Made by a program: the position numbers and the translations under genes
Shown here: piece after piece, positions 29,816 to 38,715 of the stretch
Position numbering within the stretch: the first letter of the stretch is position 1
Layout: each line of letters begins with the position of its first letter
Origin: Opitutaceae bacterium BACL24 MAG-120322-bin51
GTDB taxonomy: Bacteria > Verrucomicrobiota > Verrucomicrobiia > Opitutales > Coraliomargaritaceae
Direction: 5' to 3'
Assembly: GCA_905182435.1 (NCBI GenBank)
Contig: CAJJBN010000013.1
Span: 1-51,976, forward strand
DNA length: 51,976 nt
Notes under the pieces: model-generated
The model's database searches: none
Seen by the model: only the letters and a program-made list of their open reading frames with translations
Told to the model about the DNA's origin: nothing

Positions 29816-31302
29816 ACACCTGTGACGACCTGGTCGAACAAATCGACGACCTTGGTGTAGCGGAGACTGTAAAGGTCCACCGCAAGCCACCGCTACCGAC
29901 TCGTATCCTGCGCGACCTCTACGAGTTGTATCATGACCAGGACGTCTATCTAGAGTTCCTCGCACACTATCCGCTGATCCCATCGGATTTAGCCGACCAG
30001 ATTGCCACCAAGCTCGATCCGAAAAAATCAGGCATTGCGCACGGCCTGGCAAGTAATCCGCGCTGCCCGCAACAAGCACTCAATCGACTGGTTAAGCATA
30101 AAGATGTCATCGTGCGCTATGCCCTCGCCAGTAACACCAACCTACACCGAAAGAATTTCAAATTTTAGTCGAAGACCAGAATGCCTACGTGCGCGCAGAG
30201 GCCGCACAGAACCCATCGCTACCAGTTCACCTGCAATTCATTCTGGCCGACGACACATCCTCGGCCGTGCGCATTTCCTTGGCCAACCGTAAGACGCTCG
30301 ACCTCGACATCGCCGTGCACCTAGCGCAGAGCGACGACACCGCCGTGCGCGCTGCCGTGATCCTACACTGCACACTCGACGACGAACTACTACAGCTATG
30401 GGCCGACCGCGACGACCTGCGCCAGCAATTGCTCCTACTGCGCCGCAAATCGACGCTGCCAGCCAGCATCCAAAGCGCGATTCACTTTTCGCCGCACTCG
30501 TTCGCCTGCCGCACCGCACTCACCGGCAAAGAACTCAGCGGCCCCGAAATGCTCTTCCTCGCCGAGTCCGACGACACGCGCGACCGAATCTTCATCGCCG
30601 AGCAGTCGGACCTGCCCGCAAGCATCCAACGTATCCTCGCGCAAGACGCGTCGCCAAAAGTGCGTCGCCGACTTGCAGCCAACGGCTCGCTATACGAATC
30701 CATCGCACTACACATTGCCGCATCCAGCGACATCGGCTCCTGCCGCGCACTCGCCAAGAACCCTTCGATTAGCGACGACGTAATCGCTTACCTTTGCGGA
30801 CACCCCGAAGATGAGATCGCGCTACTGATCACTTACCGCGACGATCTAACCGACACGCACCGCGACCGACTGATCAATCAACGCGACAGTCTGACCGTGG
30901 CCGAGCATTTCGCGTATTTGGAAATCGAATACACAAATACCAGCGAGACCGTCGCAGAGCAACTAGCCCAAAGCGATGCGCCGACATTGCGCGCGTTCAG
31001 CGCTTACTCGACTAATCTAAGCAGCCGCGTTCGCTCACGGCCTCACCTCGGACCTAAGCGACAGCGTGCGACTCGCAGTCGCGAGCAACCCAATGCTCGA
31101 CGACAGTCAGATCAAGCGACTGTGCGAAGACCCCAACCGCGAAGTGATCTTCGCGGCAGAAGCGACCTATGCGCAGCGCTTGCGCGAAAGTAACCCCGCC
31201 CAAGACGCACCTTCAAACCATTCTCCAGGAAAACCCCCACCACGCAGTCGTAAACACAAACCTGCTTTATTCAAAAAAATCGTTAACTTTTTCGGAGAAT
31301 AA
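29803..31302 (+). pseudogene. LRV/HEAT-like repeat protein, one deletion and one insertion
   Basis: Repaired length 499 residues. It consists of about 23-residue helical repeats with the pattern A-x-N-P-x-(L/C)P ... V-R-x-x-(L/A)-A (GIAHGLASNPRCPQQALNRL, VRAEAAQNPSLPVHLQFIL, KVRRRLAANGSLYESIALHI, VRLAVASNPMLDDSQIKRL), like leucine-rich repeat variant (LRV) arrays. As written it breaks at about 30158-30163 (a base missing, probably a T) and at 31025-31026 (a surplus C); the repeat pattern continues across both. The C-terminus is basic and Pro-rich. It starts inside the end of ftsK (overlap 13 bp), so it is coupled to it. LRV proteins are thought to bind partners through a right-handed superhelix. 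Confidence 0.75.
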
Positions 31303-31338
31303 AACCTCTCCATTTACCTTAACTCAAACATCATAACT

Positions 31339-31749
31339 ATGGCTAAAAAACCACAGAAACTGGAACCGCTCACACTGCAGGAAATCATCCTGCGCGGTGA
31401 TTCGGAAATCATCCGTCAAGCGCTCGAAGCACGCATACAAATCGACAGCCTCCTCGAAGAACGCGAAGCCGCTTACCGCCGCATTGCCGAACTCGAAACA
31501 CAGGTCAGCGAGATTGTTGGCGAAGACGGCATCTTCCCATTCCCCGCTCCACCACTGGATGTCGCCACTTACGCGCAAAAGCCCGCACCGAAGAAAAAGG
31601 TCGAGGCAGCACCAGTAGTCGAAGTCGAAGCAGACACCGCATCTGACGAAGTCGCCGAAGCAGACGAGACCGTCGAAGCAGAGACAGCACCTGAGCCAGA
31701 AACCAAGAAGCCAAGCAAGGCCGACGCGAACGGAAGCAAAGAAAGCTAA
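31339..31749 (+). CDS. Small coiled-coil protein, paralogue A
   Basis: 136 residues. The N-terminal half is helical (ALEARIQIDSLLEEREAAYRRIAELETQVSEIV) and likely coiled-coil, then comes GIFPFPAPPLD, then a low-complexity acidic/Ala/Pro tail ending KKPSKADANGSKES. It lies 36 bp after the LRV gene. The segment SLLEERE...IAELETQ...GIFPFPAPP recurs in the next gene, so the two arose by duplication. Function unknown. Confidence 0.75.
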   Translation: MAKKPQKLEPLTLQEIILRGDSEIIRQALEARIQIDSLLEEREAAYRRIAELETQVSEIVGEDGIFPFPAPPLDVATYAQKPAPKKKVEAAPVVEVEADTASDEVAEADETVEAETAPEPETKKPSKADANGSKES

Positions 31750-31887
31750 GACAGTCTCCCTGAGTTAAGTATCGAGAACGTGTCCATGCGCTCGCCCCTG
31801 GCGTACTGCGCGGGCACGCCACACGATTCGACGACGGCGTGGCGCCACGTTTACTCAACTCAGAACGACCACGAATTGTCACACTCC

Positions 31888-32295
31888 ATGTCCGCATCCA
31901 CTGAAGAGCTCATAGCGATCAACAGCCTCCTGATAGAACGGGAAGCTGAGTTTGCGCGTGTGCACTCGATTGAAGCACAGATATCGGCACTGCTCGGCGC
32001 GGAGTATCCGTTCGACCCGCCGGAAGTAATAATTCCTTCGACCATTAAAAAGAAGGCCATCAAAACCAAGCGCGCCGCCAAAGAGGCAGCCATTAAAATT
32101 CGTCGCTTGGCTGACCGCGAAATCGCTTACCGCTTCAGCTGGCTCGACAAGGGCCAAGCGGTGACCAACGAGCTCACCGAATTAAAAGCAGTCGATGCAC
32201 TGATCAACGACACCCTGCCCGGCATGAAACTCCTCAAAGTCGAGACGCTCGACTTTGATTCAGCCACAGTGCAGACGCTTTACGAGGCAGAGTAG
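31888..32295 (+). CDS. Small coiled-coil protein, paralogue B
   Basis: 135 residues from the ATG at 31888 (MSASTEELIAINSLLIEREAE); the frame is open upstream to 31780 but those codons look non-coding. The first 45 residues match paralogue A in spacing (SLLIEREAEF, IEAQISALLG, YPFDPPE). The middle is very basic (STIKKKAIKTKRAAKEAAIKIRR), suggesting nucleic-acid contact. The end is acidic, with LPGMKLLKVETLDFDSATVQ. Paralogue A has an acidic tail at the same place, so the pair has opposite charges. Function unknown; the neighbourhood suggests a link to FtsK and the LRV protein. Confidence 0.75.
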   Translation: MSASTEELIAINSLLIEREAEFARVHSIEAQISALLGAEYPFDPPEVIIPSTIKKKAIKTKRAAKEAAIKIRRLADREIAYRFSWLDKGQAVTNELTELKAVDALINDTLPGMKLLKVETLDFDSATVQTLYEAE

Positions 32296-32304
32296 CGCGA
32301 CCCA

Positions 32305-32376
32305 AAGCAGGGAGCGCGACTCGCCCTCGTATTATTTAAGGCGGAAATGCCGTGGGCGAATCGCCCACACGCCATA
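32305..32376. repeat. Degenerate GGGCGA/TCGCCC palindrome pair
   Basis: GGGAGCGCGACTCGCCCTC and GTGGGCGAATCGCCCACAC, two hairpins of the family also at 13.0, 40.7, 44.3 and 50.9 kb. Confidence 0.65.
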
Positions 32377-32439
32377 GTTCGCACAGGCTCCTTGATTACC
32401 CACCTCACAGGATAATTGACAGCACCAATCGCGCCTTGC

Positions 32440-32751
32440 ATGTTGATAGCAATGAGACTTCAAGCCCCTGAGATCATTCTCGTTGTGACATGCGCCCTGC
32501 TATCAGGCTGCTCTGTCGTCAAAGCGCCGATAGACCTCACGACCGCCGCAATAAAAACGACTGGCAAAGTCGTCTGCGCGACTTGTGAAATGACAGGCGA
32601 CGTCGCCTCCGCAATCGGCAACACTGCAAGTGGCGTTGCGACCGTCACCCGTGCAGTCGCGGATGTCGCCACGAGCCCGGCAGTGCAAGAAGTCGCACTC
32701 GATTCCCAAGGACACATCGCGAAGGAAATCGTCAGACAGGCAATCAAATAA
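32440..32751 (+). CDS. Small lipoprotein
   Basis: About 103 residues. A hydrophobic N-terminus ends in the lipobox LLSGC (Cys near residue 23), followed by an Ala/Thr/Val-rich helical domain (LTTAAIKTTGKVV, VASAIGNTASGVATVTRAVADVA). It resembles the small NF-type lipoproteins with repeated short amphipathic helices, but I know no function. Starts at 32440 (MLIAMRL) or 32452 (MRLQAPE) are both possible; both keep the signal. Confidence 0.65.
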   Translation: MLIAMRLQAPEIILVVTCALLSGCSVVKAPIDLTTAAIKTTGKVVCATCEMTGDVASAIGNTASGVATVTRAVADVATSPAVQEVALDSQGHIAKEIVRQAIK

Positions 32752-33094
32752 CGAGCTGCGGAGGAGCCGAACCCCCGCTCAAGGAGAGCATCCCCACATG
32801 CGGCAGGAACTCCGTGCGGTCCGCGCAATTATATAATTGCGCAAGCACTGCCTACACCAACGCAAGTAAATCTCCGAAGCCTACAAATGTTTGCTAAAGA
32901 GCTTTCCTCACCATTTGGAAAATTAAATTTACAGCTAAACTCTTTTTCTAGTTCGTCTTGCATTTGGATTTAATCCAAAACACCGCACATTTAAGTGACA
33001 TTGTAAAAGAAGCCCCGCCAAATTACGCAGGACGGATGCCCCCGCGCCCTGGAATCAATTTCTATAACTCCGTTTTTTAGAGATTGGTCTCGAT
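32752..33094. other. Intergenic stretch with a perfect 20-bp palindrome
   Basis: About 340 bp without a gene. It contains a perfect palindrome at 32823-32842 (GCGCAATTAT and its complement) and otherwise turns AT-rich toward the next gene. The palindrome could be an operator or a small transcript hairpin. Confidence 0.5.
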
Positions 33095-34255
33095 ATGCAT
33101 AAATATATTCTAAAAACCATGACCCGAAATGTTTTCAACAAACTGCTACTACCCCTGGCACTCCTAAACACCTTTCTTCCCGCTAAAGCCGACAGGCTGG
33201 TATACTTTGGCACCAGTCAAAGCGAGGGCATCTACACTGCCGAGTTCGACTCCGAGATAGGCAGCCTCACGCCGATCAGTCTGGCCGCAGAGATTGCCTC
33301 ACCCGGCTTCCTCGCGACTCATCCAAACCAGCAATACCTCTACTCCACCACCGCAGGATTCGAAAAACCAAATACAGGCGCAGTCGCCGCATTTCGCATC
33401 CATGACGATGGCAGCCTAAGCCTACTCAACAAACAACCGACCCTCGGCCGCGGCCCATGCCACGTCAGTATAGATGCTAGCGGGCAAACACTAATCGTCG
33501 CGAACTACAGTAGCGGAAACGTATCCGCATTTCCGATACGAAAAGACGGCACATTGGCTCCCTCATCCTCCACACATCAGCATACCGGTTCAGCCCTAGA
33601 CCCCAATCGTCAAAAAGAACCACACCCTCACTCCGTCTGCATACACCCAAACAATCGTCACGTCTACGTGCCCGACCTCGGCATCGACAAAGTCATGATT
33701 TACTCGCTCGATCCGGAGCGCGCCAAACTCACTCTCTCCGGCTTCGCCGATGTGCCCGGCGGCAGCCAAGGCCCGCGCCACATGAAATTCCCCGACGATG
33801 GCAAGCGAGCCTACGTCTTGAACGAACTGTCACTCTCGATCGCGAGCTACTCAGTAAATCTCAAAAACGGCCATCTCGATTACATCGACACTCAGTCCGT
33901 CTTCACCAATGGCATTGCTGCCAAGGGAATGAGCTGCGCAGAGATCCGCATCCACCCCTCGGAGCAATGGATCTACGCCTCCATCCGCGATCTGAATGGA
34001 CAAGGGCGCGACCTACTTAGCACCTTCCAGCGCGCAGCCGACGGGTCCATTAAGCTCATCGCCAACACAGCTGCTGCCGTTCATTTCCCACGCAACTTCA
34101 ACATCGATCCAAGCGGTAAGTGGCTGATCGTCGGCGGACAACGATCAGCCACCCTCGCGATCTTTTCGATCAATCAAGACACCGGTGCGCTCACACTGAA
34201 AAGCGCCGACATTGCGTTTGAAGGGCAACCGATCTGCGTGGAGTTTCTGCAGTAG
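33095..34255 (+). CDS. Secreted lactonase-family beta-propeller (6-phosphogluconolactonase-like)
   Basis: 386 residues. An N-terminal signal peptide is visible (NKLLLPLALLNTFLPAKA-D; the start could also be the Met at 33119). The rest is a seven-bladed propeller of the YbhE/Pgl lactonase family, with VYFGTSQSEGIYTAEFD, GRGPCHVSIDASGQTLIVANY, QKEPHPHSVCIHPNNRHVYVPDLG, GSQGPRHMKFPDDGKRAYVLNE and HFPRNFNIDPSGKWLIVGGQ. YbhE itself is cytoplasmic and acts in the pentose phosphate pathway. Export here suggests another lactone substrate, possibly a sugar lactone in the periplasm. Monocistronic. Confidence 0.85.
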   Translation: MHKYILKTMTRNVFNKLLLPLALLNTFLPAKADRLVYFGTSQSEGIYTAEFDSEIGSLTPISLAAEIASPGFLATHPNQQYLYSTTAGFEKPNTGAVAAFRIHDDGSLSLLNKQPTLGRGPCHVSIDASGQTLIVANYSSGNVSAFPIRKDGTLAPSSSTHQHTGSALDPNRQKEPHPHSVCIHPNNRHVYVPDLGIDKVMIYSLDPERAKLTLSGFADVPGGSQGPRHMKFPDDGKRAYVLNELSLSIASYSVNLKNGHLDYIDTQSVFTNGIAAKGMSCAEIRIHPSEQWIYASIRDLNGQGRDLLSTFQRAADGSIKLIANTAAAVHFPRNFNIDPSGKWLIVGGQRSATLAIFSINQDTGALTLKSADIAFEGQPICVEFLQ

Positions 34256-34326
34256 AGCGGTGGCGGAAGTTGCCTAAAGACTTCAATAAACCAGCATTCG
34301 TCCATTCGATCCGATTTATGCTGGAG

Positions 34327-34345
34327 GGACATCGTCTCGATGTCC
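34327..34345. repeat. Perfect hairpin repeat
   Basis: GGACATCG-TCT-CGATGTCC, an 8-bp perfect stem between the convergent lactonase and topoisomerase genes. Confidence 0.6.
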
Positions 34346-34457
34346 GCGCGCGATTCCAGTAGCAACTGGACGGCATTCCTCCACAAGAAAACTTCTAAGT
34401 CGGTCGTTGCGAGTTATTATCCTTAGCTTGCCGTAGTGCAAAGCCCCTGCCACCCAC

Positions 34458-36797
34458 TTACGAAAAGTCGAATTTCACTTCGCCAGCAATGACCTTCAAC
34501 TTGGCCTCGAAGTCGTTACCCGCCTTGGATTTGAACCCGCTCAACGTTTCAGTCGTGCCAGTGCTGACAAGCTGCTGCGCCACTTCCAGTGGGATTTCCC
34601 GCTGCGCCATGGTCTTCCAGATCACGAACTTGCAACCATTGCGCCAATTCGAACAGCCATATGCTTTGGCGCCCGCCACGATATCGCCGCCACAAGTCGG
34701 ACAGACCCCGAGCGCTTCTTGCCCCGCTTCTTTTTTCGCGACCTCAGCCTCAGCATAACCGAGCTGGCCTTTTTTATCGAGGCTGAGTGTGACAAACAGC
34801 TTGCGACCATCGATCTCAATTGGATGAGGGGTGAGAGTACGTTTATGCGCAAAAATCTCGCGCGCCAACTCGGGCAGAATTGACAAGCCCCACTGCGCTA
34901 CCGGCAGCACAAACTGACAGCCCTGCTTCCATGCGGAGCAACCGTAGGCCGACTTGCCACGAATCACCGGTTCATTGCAAATCGGGCATGCCCCAAGGTT
35001 CGCTGGATTCACCGTCTTCGCTGACGTGCATTGCAAAATCTCACGCGTATAATCGCCGACCTCTGTCATAAACTGCACAGGGTCATACTCGCCGCGCTCC
35101 ATTTGTTTAAGGCGAAACTCCCAATCCCCAGTGAGCTCGGGCGACTTCAGCCGTTCATCTTGAATCAGCGAAATCAAGCCACGCCCCGATTCAGTACTGA
35201 TGAGGCTTTTTTTCTTACGCTCGACGTATTGTCGTTGAATCAATACCTCGATGATCGAAGCGCGCGTAGCAGGCGTGCCGACTCCTTTATCCTTCAAGGC
35301 CTCCTTGAGCGCCTCGTCGGTCACGATCTTACCTGCGGTCTCCATCAATTGTAGCAAGGTCGCCTCATTGAAGCGCTTCGGTGCCGACGTCTTAAACTGC
35401 GGCAGCGACGGCTCATGTGGATTGCTCTCGCCTTGCTGAAAATCAGGCAGCTCCTGCACGGCATCGTCTTTGCCTTTCTTCGTATCGTCCGACTGCTCCG
35501 ATTTATCCTTGGCATACAGCGCCTGCCAACCGGCATCGACTAGCACCTTGCCACGTGCCCGAAACGGCTCTTCTGCAGCCAGCGCATCGACCACCGTCAC
35601 GGCCTTAATGCACGGCGGAAAGAATACCGCTATCAACCGAACCAATACTGCGCCGTATAGCTTACGTTCATCGCCCGTCAGGCCATCGCCCAGCACCTCG
35701 GTTGGAATGATCGCATGGTGATCGGACACTTTCTTATCATCGACGATACGTTTGGTGAAATTCAGTGCGCCTAGGTCCAGCTGATCGATCGCATCTGGCT
35801 TGAGCCTGCGTAGCGCTTCCAGCAGCGGCGGAATCGTCGGCTGGATATCAGTACTAATATAACGGCTGTCCGTTCGCGGATAGGTCAGGTGCTTCTTTTC
35901 GTAAAGACTCTGCGCGAGCTTCAGCGTCTGATCGGCGGTAAAGCCGTAGCGCTTATTCATATCCTGCTGCAACGAGGTGAGGTCATAGAGCTGCGGTGGA
36001 TTGGCCTTCTCGTTTTTCTTGGTGACCGACTTTACCACCAGCTCTTGGCCTGTGACTTTCTCAACAATCGCCGCAGCCTTAGCCTGATCGTCGAACTTAC
36101 CGCCCGTGTGTTTAAACAGTGCCTCGCGACAGACCGAGTGGACCTCCCAGAAATCCTTTGGCTTAAAAAACTCCACATCCAAGTCACGATTCACAATCAT
36201 CGCGAGAATCGGCGTCTGCACCCGCCCGAGACTGAGCAACAAGTTACGCCTGCCATATTCGACCGTGAAGAAGCGCGTGGCATTCAGCCCCACCACCCAG
36301 TCGGCCTCACTACGGCACTTCGCCGCGTGATAGAGTCCATCATAGTCAGCGCTCGGCACTAGCGCTTTAAAGCCCTTCGCGATCGCCGCAGCCGTCAGCG
36401 AGCTGATCCACAAGCGCTGGCACGGCTTCGACTCGCACTCCGCCCAGGTTAAAATATAACGAAAAATCAGCTCTCCCTCTCGGCCGGCGTCCGTCGCGCA
36501 AATGATCTCGTCGGCCTCATCGAACAGCCCCTTGATAACCATCAACTGCTCATGCGCTGACCCATCCTTACGTGAGCGCAACTTAAAGTCTTCTGGAATG
36601 ATCGGCAGGCTACTCAGGCGCCACGGCTTCCACTCTGGGGTGTAATCTTCCGGTTCCTGCAGCTCGACCATATGGCCAAAGGCCCAGGTAACAGTCCACT
36701 CGTCGTTCTTTAAAAAGCCCTTCCCTTGGGTGGTCGCTCCAAGGTGTTTCGCGATATCGCGTGCGACTGAGGGTTTTTCCGCTAAGACAACTTTCAT
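34458..36797 (-). CDS. topB: Type IA DNA topoisomerase (TopB-like)
   Basis: 779 residues from the ATG at 36797 (MKVVLAEKPSVARDIAKHLG). The Toprim domain comes first (AEKPS, then ICATDAGREGELIFR with the metal-binding Asp/Glu). The catalytic core holds the tyrosine in LTYPRTDSRYIS (about residue 306) and SLGRVQTPILAMI. The C-terminus carries two copies of a zinc-ribbon-like module, CPICNEPVIRG...YGCSAWKQGC and CPTCGGDIVAG...YGCSNWRNGC. It relaxes or decatenates DNA through a 5'-phosphotyrosine intermediate. The gene order places no partner next to it. The frame is open 30 codons further upstream without support. Confidence 0.94.
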   Translation of the reverse strand: MKVVLAEKPSVARDIAKHLGATTQGKGFLKNDEWTVTWAFGHMVELQEPEDYTPEWKPWRLSSLPIIPEDFKLRSRKDGSAHEQLMVIKGLFDEADEIICATDAGREGELIFRYILTWAECESKPCQRLWISSLTAAAIAKGFKALVPSADYDGLYHAAKCRSEADWVVGLNATRFFTVEYGRRNLLLSLGRVQTPILAMIVNRDLDVEFFKPKDFWEVHSVCREALFKHTGGKFDDQAKAAAIVEKVTGQELVVKSVTKKNEKANPPQLYDLTSLQQDMNKRYGFTADQTLKLAQSLYEKKHLTYPRTDSRYISTDIQPTIPPLLEALRRLKPDAIDQLDLGALNFTKRIVDDKKVSDHHAIIPTEVLGDGLTGDERKLYGAVLVRLIAVFFPPCIKAVTVVDALAAEEPFRARGKVLVDAGWQALYAKDKSEQSDDTKKGKDDAVQELPDFQQGESNPHEPSLPQFKTSAPKRFNEATLLQLMETAGKIVTDEALKEALKDKGVGTPATRASIIEVLIQRQYVERKKKSLISTESGRGLISLIQDERLKSPELTGDWEFRLKQMERGEYDPVQFMTEVGDYTREILQCTSAKTVNPANLGACPICNEPVIRGKSAYGCSAWKQGCQFVLPVAQWGLSILPELAREIFAHKRTLTPHPIEIDGRKLFVTLSLDKKGQLGYAEAEVAKKEAGQEALGVCPTCGGDIVAGAKAYGCSNWRNGCKFVIWKTMAQREIPLEVAQQLVSTGTTETLSGFKSKAGNDFEAKLKVIAGEVKFDFS

Positions 36798-37031
36798 AGA
36801 TGGTGTAGACGCTACACTCTTGCCGCTTGTCCGCATGGAGCCAGAAAAAAGCGTCAAAAAATAAGACTCATCGTGACTTTCAGGCAAAGATTCAACCTAG
36901 CTTCAACGCTCAAGACGCATGAAAGCTCCAGGTTATGGCGCAGACGTCTCCGACTTCCAGGCGAGCATGCCATCGGCTCCGAAAACATGAAAAATCTGCA
37001 TCTTAAGATACTTTGCTAGTTAAAGTCCTAA
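36798..37031. other. Gene-free stretch upstream of topB
   Basis: About 230 bp with no coding frame of note; presumably holds the topB promoter. It ends in the left target-site copy of the inserted element at 37032. Confidence 0.4.
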
Positions 37032-37401
37032 GGTTCTTCGCGACTGTTAGTGGATGACCAGTGCCTTGGCACTGAGCTCAACCTGATGCCTGGTTCACAA
37101 CCGCTGGGTAAAACGCTACGCGCACGCGGCAGGCGGCGCTAGCACCCAAGGGCATAATAAAGGGCCCGACGGGCGAGGATTGGGAGATCATTGATTGTTC
37201 CGGAATAACCGTTCCATGCACCAGAGTCTCCTCCCCAATCTCCCCCTCTCTAGCGAAGCGGTTGTGGGAATTTAATCGGCATGGCATAAAGCCAGCCTGT
37301 CCTCCATAGCCGAAGGCGACGGCGGGTCGCTACGTCCAGCGTTAGCGGGTGGTTGAATTTTTGGAGCCGCGATGGGCTATCCAAAAAAATAGCGAAGAAC
37401 C
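37032..37401. mobile_element. 370-bp non-autonomous element with inverted ends and target duplication
   Basis: Both ends begin GGTTCTTCGC reading inward (37032-37041, and 37392-37401 on the other strand). Weaker similarity continues for about 15 bp (A-rich/T-rich part, then TGGAT). The flanks are AGTCCTAA (37024-37031) and AGTCCTAG (37402-37409), an 8-bp target duplication with one change. The inside has no transposase; a 69-codon minus-strand frame (37078-37287) has no recognisable motif. This is the structure of a MITE or internally deleted insertion sequence. The 8-bp duplication fits several families, including ISL3. Confidence 0.72.
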
Positions 37402-37467
37402 AGTCCTAGACGATAGCGGCCTATTCCCTAAGAAAACATGCAGCACGAGCGATGCGCCGCTCATTGC

Positions 37468-37493
37468 AAGAAAGCGACATGAGTGTCGCTTCT
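37468..37493. repeat. Hairpin related to the 47-bp array
   Basis: AAGCGACA-TGAG-TGTCGCTT, the same palindrome core as in the array at 25.8 kb. Confidence 0.6.
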
Positions 37494-37520
37494 ACCAGAT
37501 TCTTAGCTACAAAGATCGCC

Positions 37521-37868
37521 ATGCACGTCGAAAAACTAAAATATACGATCTGGGCAGCCGACACAGAGCGCGCCACCCACTTTTATCAAACCTGCTTCGG
37601 TGGAACCGTGGTACGACAGAATCCGCACATCACAGAGATTGAGGTCGCTGGCAGTCTAATCGCCATCCACGGCGGCGGCGAAGGCAAGCGCACCTGGACA
37701 GGCCTCACCTTTCAAGTGGCCGACGTCGTCGCAGGCGCAACCGAGGTCGTTGCAGCAGGCGGCAAATGCGAGCGCGAACCTCAACCTGAAGACGGCGAAG
37801 CGCCCCACCTCGCCATGTGCGAAGACAGCGACGGCAATCAAATCATGCTCAGTCGCGCCCGCAGCTAA
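37521..37868 (+). CDS. VOC (glyoxalase/bleomycin-resistance) family protein
   Basis: 115 residues from the ATG at 37521 (MHVEKLKYTIWAADTERATHFY). The single VOC module shows the typical start with a helix after the first strand (ATHFYQTCFGGTVV), the middle GLTFQVADVVAGATEVVAAGG and the end APHLAMCEDSDGNQIMLS, where the last Asp/Gln region contributes a metal ligand in the family. The reaction is not predictable. The frame extends upstream to 37452 across a repeat hairpin, so I reject that longer start. Confidence 0.85.
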   Translation: MHVEKLKYTIWAADTERATHFYQTCFGGTVVRQNPHITEIEVAGSLIAIHGGGEGKRTWTGLTFQVADVVAGATEVVAAGGKCEREPQPEDGEAPHLAMCEDSDGNQIMLSRARS

Positions 37869-37990
37869 ACTGCGCAAGAGACGATCCCCGTGAGGGCGAA
37901 TCGCCTAACCATCGGCATTATTACAACAGGTGTTGACGTTTATTTTAAACGTTTGGTGCTTTTCATCGCGCCTTTGCTACCGCATCGATA

Positions 37991-38404
37991 TTAGCGCCAA
38001 AAACCCAACCCGAAAATCAAAGTCCAAACCAGCGTGCGAGGCCAATTAGTAACCACTAATCGCTGCAAGACCTGCGGCTGACTCTCGCCTGCCGCAATTC
38101 GCTGGTGCAGGGGGACCGAAAGCCCGAAAGTCAGCCCCCAACAGCTTAGTACCAACAACAAATCCAACCAGTCTAAGCCGACACCGACTTGCCAGACTGC
38201 CAGCACGGATAAACCCAATTGGCCGAACATCAGCGGCATCACAATATAGCCCATTCGCTGGGTGTACTGGGCATGCCACTTAACCAGCCGCTCCGGCGCG
38301 ACCTGCAAAAATGACGGATATATAATCCACTGCACCAGCCAGAGTAAGACCACTAAACCGAAATCGATTAGCTGACGTAATTCGTTGAGATAATCCGTAT
38401 GCAT
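37991..38404 (-). CDS. Four-helix membrane protein of unknown function
   Basis: 137 residues with four predicted transmembrane helices (about 12-32 FGLVVLLWLVQWIIYPSF, 50-70 MGYIVMPLMFGQLGLSVLAVW, 77-97 DWLDLLLVLSCWGLTFGLSV, 120-136 TLVWTLIFGLGFW). A conserved-looking pattern is WxxxIYPxF in helix 1 and HxxYTxRMGYIVMPLM before helix 2. I do not know a named function. Monocistronic. Confidence 0.75.
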   Translation of the reverse strand: MHTDYLNELRQLIDFGLVVLLWLVQWIIYPSFLQVAPERLVKWHAQYTQRMGYIVMPLMFGQLGLSVLAVWQVGVGLDWLDLLLVLSCWGLTFGLSVPLHQRIAAGESQPQVLQRLVVTNWPRTLVWTLIFGLGFWR

Positions 38405-38715
38405 TTTTAGCTAAAAATCTTCTTACTGCGCCCGCTTGTAGATGCCATTCGCCAAACATTATATCTAACAACCACGCGACATTTTCGATGTTTAGCAATA
38501 AAAAGTGCTCCCACATAGGGTCAATCGTTTATGATAACTATTGCTCACTTCTGTTTAAAGGAGCATGGATAGTTATCGTTTGAGCTCCCCTCCCAAATAG
38601 CTTTATTGCGCTTAGGACGGAAATCACCTTATACTTTGACTACTCACCGGACGCTTCGCGCTGCTACCCCCAGCGGTGCGCAGCCTCTAGCACCACAAGA
38701 TTGAATAAATAAATT
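38405..38715. other. Intergenic stretch with a bulged hairpin
   Basis: About 310 bp between divergent genes. At 38533-38577 GATAACTATTGCTC pairs with GAGCA-TGG-ATAGTTATC (14 bp with a 3-nt bulge, 14-nt loop). No gene seen. It could be an RNA structure in the leader of the PH-domain gene or a protein-binding site. Confidence 0.5.

Noticed and set aside
31780..31887. Upstream extension of coiled-coil paralogue B
   Set aside because: The 36 extra codons lack the coiled-coil pattern and do not match paralogue A, which begins shortly before the shared head.
34458..36887. Longer topoisomerase start at 36887
   Set aside because: The family begins at MKVVLAEKPS; the 30 upstream codons have no similarity to it and look like leader sequence.
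37078..37287. 69-codon minus-strand frame inside the MITE-like element as a transposase fragment
   Set aside because: No DDE, HUH or zinc-finger motif visible; too short to judge.
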